A DNA stretch of 11,583 nt. Source: Brachionus koreanus (Eukaryota; Rotifera; Eurotatoria; Ploima; Brachionidae). Shown here piece by piece: positions 7,373-11,583 of the stretch. Numbering within the stretch: the first letter of the stretch is position 1; the number at the start of each line of letters is the position of its first letter. The notes beneath the pieces were generated by a model. That model ran no database searches. It worked only from the letters and a program-made list of their open reading frames with translations, and was not told the origin of the DNA. The DNA is taken from the NCBI GenBank assembly GCA_016987375.1, contig PJRA01000263.1:3185054-3196636 (forward strand). Direction: 5' to 3'. The position numbers were made by a program, and so were the translations under genes.

Positions 7373-10234
7373 TCAAACAATTTGATTGTTGCTAGCGTCG
7401 TTATATTTGACAATAAAATTAGATTCATTCTCAATCAAACTGAATACATTTGACATTTTTTTTAATTTTTTATTTAATTTTTTGCTAAATTTTTCCATAT
7501 CATTGACTAAATCGTCCTTTTGTTCGTTTTCATCTGATTTAAATTTCTTGTATTTTTTAAACACCTAAAAAAAATTATTTAGATAAAAATATTTCAAATT
7601 CCAAGCATTTTGGACGGAAAATTTTTTAAATACAAATAAAAGTTTTTTAAGTCAATGATCACAAATTTATGAGAAAAGTCTTCTATTGATTCAGAAATAA
7701 GATGAAACTTAGAATAAACTAAATTAGAAGAAAAAATGCTTTTTCAAAAGCAAAAAACTTTTTCAAAGAAAAAACTTAAAAATACTTAACTTCGTATAAT
7801 CAACAAGACGATTCGAGTCAAAACAAGTATTCAAAATGAAAATGAATGGGGATTTATAAACAATTAGATTAGAAAAAGCTTAGATATTATAAAAAGTAAA
7901 AATTAAAAATTAAAAATCTAATCTCTAAGAAAATAGATTAAATTATAATGCTTTTAATAATAATTTTTTTTTAAATAAATGCTTTATTCACATTTAGAAA
8001 TGTGAATTTCAAAAATTTTAGTAGTCTTTAAATAAATAGTCCTCGAAAGAAAATTAAGTGGAAAAAAATAAATGACATTAAATTTAAAAATAGCATCATC
8101 AAAAAAAGCTATTTTCATAATTTTTAAAGATTCAAAATTCGAAAAAATTAAACTTTATTTAAACAAAAATAGACTCGTTACTTTTTTTTCCAGTTTTTTA
8201 ATGCTAACACAGCAGTCTTGATGCTTTATGCACTCTTTTTTTATAATTTCGATCCAATCGAATTTGTCAATGCTACTTTTAAGATTGTCAAGATTTTCAC
8301 TTTTCGATTTTTTATTTTCTGTTTGATTGTCATCCTCTTGTTCGACATTTTCTTCAAATTTTCTTTTTAAATGATTGCCATTTGATTGATCATTTTTGAT
8401 TTTATCAGCGCGATCAAACGACTCGATCACATTCCATATTTCGTTCAATTGACTATCATTCAAATTAAAAGATCTAAAACTGTTTCTTATGAAGTTGAAG
8501 AATTTAGCCTTCTTTCTCGGCACATTCGGATAATCGGTCAGTTTTTGCAACAGCGATTTGGCCTTCGGACTACCTTCGAATAATTCAACAGCTTTTAGGA
8601 CTCTCTTAAAAAAAATCATAATTTCATATTGAAATAATCAATAGCTTGTTAAAGTTGAAAAATTAATAGTCCCGACAAAAATTTTAAAATAAACAAAATA
8701 TGAAAAATTAATTCCTAATTAATAAAAAAAAAATAAAATCAAACCAAGTTACTCTAGAAAAATAAAAAAAACTTTCTTTGAAAAAAAATATTTTTTAAAG
8801 CAGAATCAAATAGACCTTCTTGTCTAAAGGAAAGAATTTAGATAGAAAATTGACGAAATTTGTTTAAAATATTTAATTAAATTCTTTTATCGAATTGTGT
8901 AAAAAAATTAAAATTTAAAAATAATTTTTAATTTAATAAAACATAAATTCAAATTTTAAATTAAATTTTCAGTTCTTTCAATGATTAAAATTTTTTCAGT
9001 TTTTCTTTAAAAATGTGCAATTAGAAAAATTTGAATTTTGATTCTTAGGTTTTAGCAACGCATAAGCTACCATCCACCTCATGTTAAATCGGTCTTTTTG
9101 GAATGCGTGCATAAAAATGCGCATTTCATGTTTTGAAACGATGTTATAATTCAAAAAACCTGCAATAATGTTGGGTCAAAAACCGAAAATGTGGGCTTGA
9201 TCCTGGATTAAAAGCTGGAAATTATAATTCAAATACAAATAAGATAAAAATTCTTCCTTTTTTGATAAATTTAAATTTGTTTAAATAAAATGATTTTAAA
9301 AAAATACAGCAAAAAAGTGCAAAATATTTTGTATCTCATTTTTTACTTAAAGTAAAAAATTAAAAAAAAAGACAAAAAATAAAACATCAATAAAATTTTA
9401 ATTGATTTATATTATCAAAAGAGGAGGAATTTTTGTTTTATTTGTATCTGAATTCCACAATAACGTAGTAGGAATAAATAAAAAATTTTTGAACATCAAA
9501 ACTAAATACAATTTAATATAAAAAAATTCAGAAGCTTAATCCACTTTTTTAGTTGATAATATTATATAGATTACACTTATATGGCATTTGTAAAAACTTT
9601 GAACCAAAATGGACCATCTAGTATTAAAAAAAAGAATTTAGATGGGTAGAAAAAATATCAAAAACGGTATTTATTCATTTATTAAGAAATTTTACTCAAC
9701 TTAATCAAAAAAAAGTCACTAAAACTTAGCTTCAGTTTGGCCAATTCGAAAAAAAATTCTGATTTTTAAAAATTGTATTTTATTCTAGAAAAAAAAAAAA
9801 TTTAAATTCAAAAAAATTATACATTTCAATTAGAAAGAGATTATAGAAAGAGAGATTTAGGTAATAATTGCCAAAATAATCTACTTTATTGTAAAGATTA
9901 ATAATGAAATAATAATTTCTTTTAAAACCTACCTCGAACCAAGCGTTTTGCTTAATATCCCCTTTATTCTGTTTGGCAACAAAGTCTTTGCTCTCGTAGC
10001 GTTCAGATTCTGTCAAACATTTCACATGAGACTTGTACTCTTCGTTTCTTAAACAAAACTAAACATTAAAATAATTGAATATTGGAAAATAGCGTTAGTT
10101 TTGAGTGTTGTCTACTTGAAATCCTTTTGACAATCAATGCAACTGTATGTTCGAGACCGGCATGTTCTCATGTGGGTTTCGACTTGATTTTTTCGTAAAC
10201 CAGTACCACACTGGCAACAGTTAAAATAAACCAT
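7373..10234 (-). CDS. LYAR: LYAR-type nucleolar zinc-finger protein, four exons
   Basis: LYAR proteins are nucleolar, nucleic-acid-binding factors linked to pre-rRNA processing and cell growth. Exons are 10234-10116, 10047-9933, 8604-8182 and 7564-7373; introns are 68, 1328 and 617 bp (GTAGAC, GTAGGT and GTAACG donors; AAG, AAG and TAG acceptors). The spliced frame gives 282 residues. Two CCHC zinc fingers open the protein: C6, C9, H21, C25 and C32, C35, H47, C50. They are followed by KGDIKQNAW (68-76) and NVPRKKAKF (105-113), with exactly the family spacing between them. A lysine/acidic stretch with LKRKF and NKKSKSE (157-180) may be nuclear-localising. The C-terminal domain starts at KFDW (192-195) and continues through SIKKLEKKV. 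Codon 40 is split across intron 1 (AA|A). The protein is shorter than human LYAR (379 residues) because the long central lysine-rich region is reduced. ATG 10234-10232 (MVYFNC) is the canonical start. No damage is seen. Confidence 0.93.
7986..8007. repeat. Perfect 10-bp hairpin in LYAR intron 3
   Basis: ATTCACATTT (7986-7995), two loop bases and AAATGTGAAT (7998-8007) form a perfect hairpin in the 617-bp third intron. The rest of this intron is AT-rich with no recognisable element. Confidence 0.5.
9050..9226. other. Less AT-rich block in LYAR intron 2, possible decayed element
   Basis: This roughly 175-bp block stands out from the surrounding A/T runs by its G+C and sequence complexity. On the minus strand one frame of about 60 codons has a single stop and reads QLLIQDQAHIFGF, then PNIIAGFLNYNIVSKHEMRI, then FMHAFQKDRFNMRWMVAYAL. 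I cannot assign it to a family. It abuts the foldback element at 9227 and may be another transposon piece. Bases 8640-9050 of the same intron show nothing beyond A/T-rich sequence. Confidence 0.3.
9227..9453. mobile_element. MITE-like foldback element (227 bp) in LYAR intron 2
   Basis: A 42-bp left arm (9227-9268, beginning ATTCAAATACAAATAAG) and a 42-bp right arm (9412-9453) are inverted copies of each other, with 5 mismatches and no gaps (about 88% identity). The 143-bp interior is non-coding and itself contains a perfect 11-bp hairpin with a 1-base loop (9338-9360) and the palindrome CAAAATATTTTG (9320-9331). Long terminal inverted repeats with no ORF fit a miniature inverted-repeat transposable element or foldback element. 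I could not see a clear target-site duplication, so the exact ends are uncertain. It sits inside an intron and does not disturb the coding exons. Confidence 0.75.
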
Positions 10235-10244
10235 TTTATCTAAA
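10235..10244 (-). promoter_or_regulatory. Splice-acceptor-like site immediately before the LYAR ATG
   Basis: TTTAGATAAA abuts the start codon, giving ...TTTAG|ATAAAATGG. If AG is the 3' splice site, only five leader bases remain before the ATG, which is plausible only if another leader is joined on, as in spliced-leader trans-splicing or a 5'-UTR exon upstream. RPS5 and UBE2H carry the identical 10-mer. Confidence 0.55.
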
Positions 10245-10465
10245 TTTATTCTAATTTTATTTTAAACTTAGACGGCAAAATTATCTTCGCAATTTGTTAA
10301 AATTTAAAATGTGAGCATTAAATTATTCGTCTATGATTAAATGCGCTTTTAGAATAATGTTAGTTTAATAAATAAAAAAATAGAATTTAAAATAGAAAAT
10401 TATCGAAATGATTGTTCTCGTTGCTTTCAATATTTCATGCTATATACTCTCTCATTAGAATGTAT

Positions 10466-10484
10466 TTTGCATTTAATATGCAAA
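10466..10484. promoter_or_regulatory. TTTGCAT-N5-ATGCAAA inverted repeat upstream of LYAR
   Basis: Perfect 7-bp arms (10466-10472 and 10478-10484) lie about 230-250 bp upstream of the LYAR start. The half-site ATGCAAA matches seven of eight bases of the octamer found in the inverted repeat upstream of RPS5. A regulatory role is inferred from position and resemblance. Confidence 0.35.
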
Positions 10485-11583
10485 GCAATATGTACGAAGT
10501 AGAAGAAAAATTTTATCATATGTTTAAAAGAATTTCTAATTTCGTTCTTTATTTTTCATTTATTCAGCACAAAAATAATGCATACAATTTTTGACTCAAA
10601 GTAGCTAAGCTGAAAATTTATTTTGCGCATTTATTTTTAATTTCGAGACAATTTTTTTTTTAAACTAATTTATCATAATTTTGTATTTGAGAGCTGAAAA
10701 AGATTGAAAATTATGCACGTTTTGTCTTTTTTTTTTAACAACATAGATGAGTTAAATTTTTGAAGAACAGTGTCTGATCAAAATTTGAAATTAAAGCATT
10801 AACTATTGAATGGTAAAGTTTTCTCAATTTGACTTCTAAAATTGTGCTCATAAAAAGATGAGCTTATCTAATAAAACCAGGATTGGATTTAATTTTCACT
10901 AAATTTTTTTATTTATTTTTGATTTAGTCTAACTTTATTTTAATAAATTTTTTTAATTTTTTATTTTATTTTGAAGGAGCATTAGCTCGATACAGATAAA
11001 CAAATAAATGAAATAACTTAATGCTGGTTTGGTGAACAAAACTGAAATCGATGATTACATAATATGTGATCAATAAAAATTTTTTAAAAAAATGTTAGAT
11101 GTACAAGATAAAATTTATATAATTGATTGATGTTAAAAATCTTAATTCTCTGTGTCTGAAGACAACACTGTATTTTTTTATATTCTAAATGTATTCCTTT
11201 TGACTTAGATTGTTTTTTTTTATTATCAAAGTATTTATTAATGTTTTCAAGTATCTAGTTAAGTGTTCAAAGTTTTTGTTTTTTTTTTTAAATCTTCATC
11301 AAATGCTTACACATTTGACACTTGTCCCATGTTTTTTCGCCTCAATTGAAGCTACATATGAAGTTCTTTGATTATGTTTTTGAATTTTTTTTCAATCTCC
11401 AAAAAAAATATTAATTATTAACTAAATTCTTAAGTTATAGAGAAAAATCTATATTTTTAATGAAAAAGAGAATTTTTAAAGTCCAAAAAAATATTTTTAA
11501 AAATCACAATAATAATTGATAAATCTAAATTTGAAATTATGCGAAAGATTTAAAATTAAAGAGAAATTAAAATGTATAAAATA
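10485..11583. other. AT-rich flank upstream of LYAR, no gene seen
   Basis: Mostly A/T runs. Two slightly more complex patches stand out. At about 10975-11070, a minus-strand frame of some 36 codons is open, and an AGCATTA...TAATGCT inverted pair is present. At about 11290-11370, a minus-strand frame of some 30 codons reads like protein (near TSYVASIEAKKHGTS). Neither carries a motif I recognise, and both are short enough to be chance. Confidence 0.45.

Noticed and set aside
7386..8583. Plus-strand frames opposite LYAR exons 3 and 4 (8386-8583 and 7386-7568)
   Set aside because: Antisense shadows of confirmed LYAR coding exons.
10048..10059. Alternative LYAR intron 1 acceptor TTTAG ending at 10059
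   Set aside because: Using it keeps frame but introduces a TAA before the second zinc finger; the AAG acceptor at 10049-10048 gives the expected DFKNEEY sequence.
1..10234. RPS5, UBE2H and LYAR as a polycistronic operon processed by trans-splicing
   Set aside because: They share strand and the acceptor-like 10-mer, but gaps of 0.8 and over 5 kb with intervening transposons make one transcript unlikely; trans-splicing of separate transcripts is simpler.
10412..10594. A 60-codon plus-strand frame upstream of LYAR
   Set aside because: Possible divergent small gene, but composition is typical of AT-rich noncoding DNA, no motif is visible, and it overlaps the TTTGCAT/ATGCAAA repeat.
1..11583. 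tRNA, rRNA, snRNA, CRISPR array, bacterial operon signals or viral genes
   Set aside because: No cloverleaf-type segment, regular spaced repeats, ribosome binding sites or viral hallmark proteins were seen; the split genes show the DNA is eukaryotic nuclear.

Overview
The window is very AT-rich eukaryotic DNA, roughly three quarters A+T by eye. It holds three recognisable animal genes, all on the minus strand. Two are split by GT...AG introns, several of them only 56-68 bp long. Base composition, small introns and compact spacing suggest a small-genome invertebrate. A monogonont rotifer such as Brachionus is my best guess, but it is inference and no marker in the window proves it.

Layout. 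Bases 1-524 hold the first three coding exons of ribosomal protein S5 (RPS5/uS7), which runs off the left edge. About 525-1000 is its 5' flank, with a perfect 12-bp inverted repeat containing octamer (ATGCAAAT) motifs. From about 1000 to 5230 there is no live gene. This stretch is a graveyard of transposable elements: a short 3'-end-like block with an (ATT)n tail; a 5'-truncated, frameshifted non-LTR retrotransposon ending in (CTA)6; a broken open frame of unknown origin; a pogo/Tigger-like DDE transposase scrap; a second RT scrap with an intact YADD motif; an RT C-terminal scrap on the opposite strand; and an odd cluster of repeated TTACCAA and ACGTAA words.

Bases 5930-6601 encode an intact intronless ubiquitin-conjugating enzyme E2 H (UBE2H). 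Bases 7373-10234 encode an intact four-exon LYAR-type nucleolar zinc-finger protein. Its 1.3-kb second intron contains a 227-bp foldback element with 42-bp imperfect terminal inverted repeats, beside a less AT-rich block of unknown origin. The last 1.3 kb is featureless AT-rich DNA upstream of LYAR.

The three genes are not an operon: they are separated by 0.8-5 kb. RPS5 (small ribosomal subunit) and LYAR (nucleolar, ribosome biogenesis) both serve ribosome production; UBE2H is the E2 that works with the CTLH/GID ligase. The most interesting shared signal is an exact 10-mer, TTTAGATAAA, in the coding orientation just upstream of each of the three start codons. It reads as a splice acceptor (TTTAG|ATAAA) and would leave 5' leaders of 17, 45 and 5 nt, which fits spliced-leader trans-splicing. 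I found no clearly novel gene system. The leads worth following are this shared acceptor, the foldback element and the ACGTAA/TTACCAA cluster.
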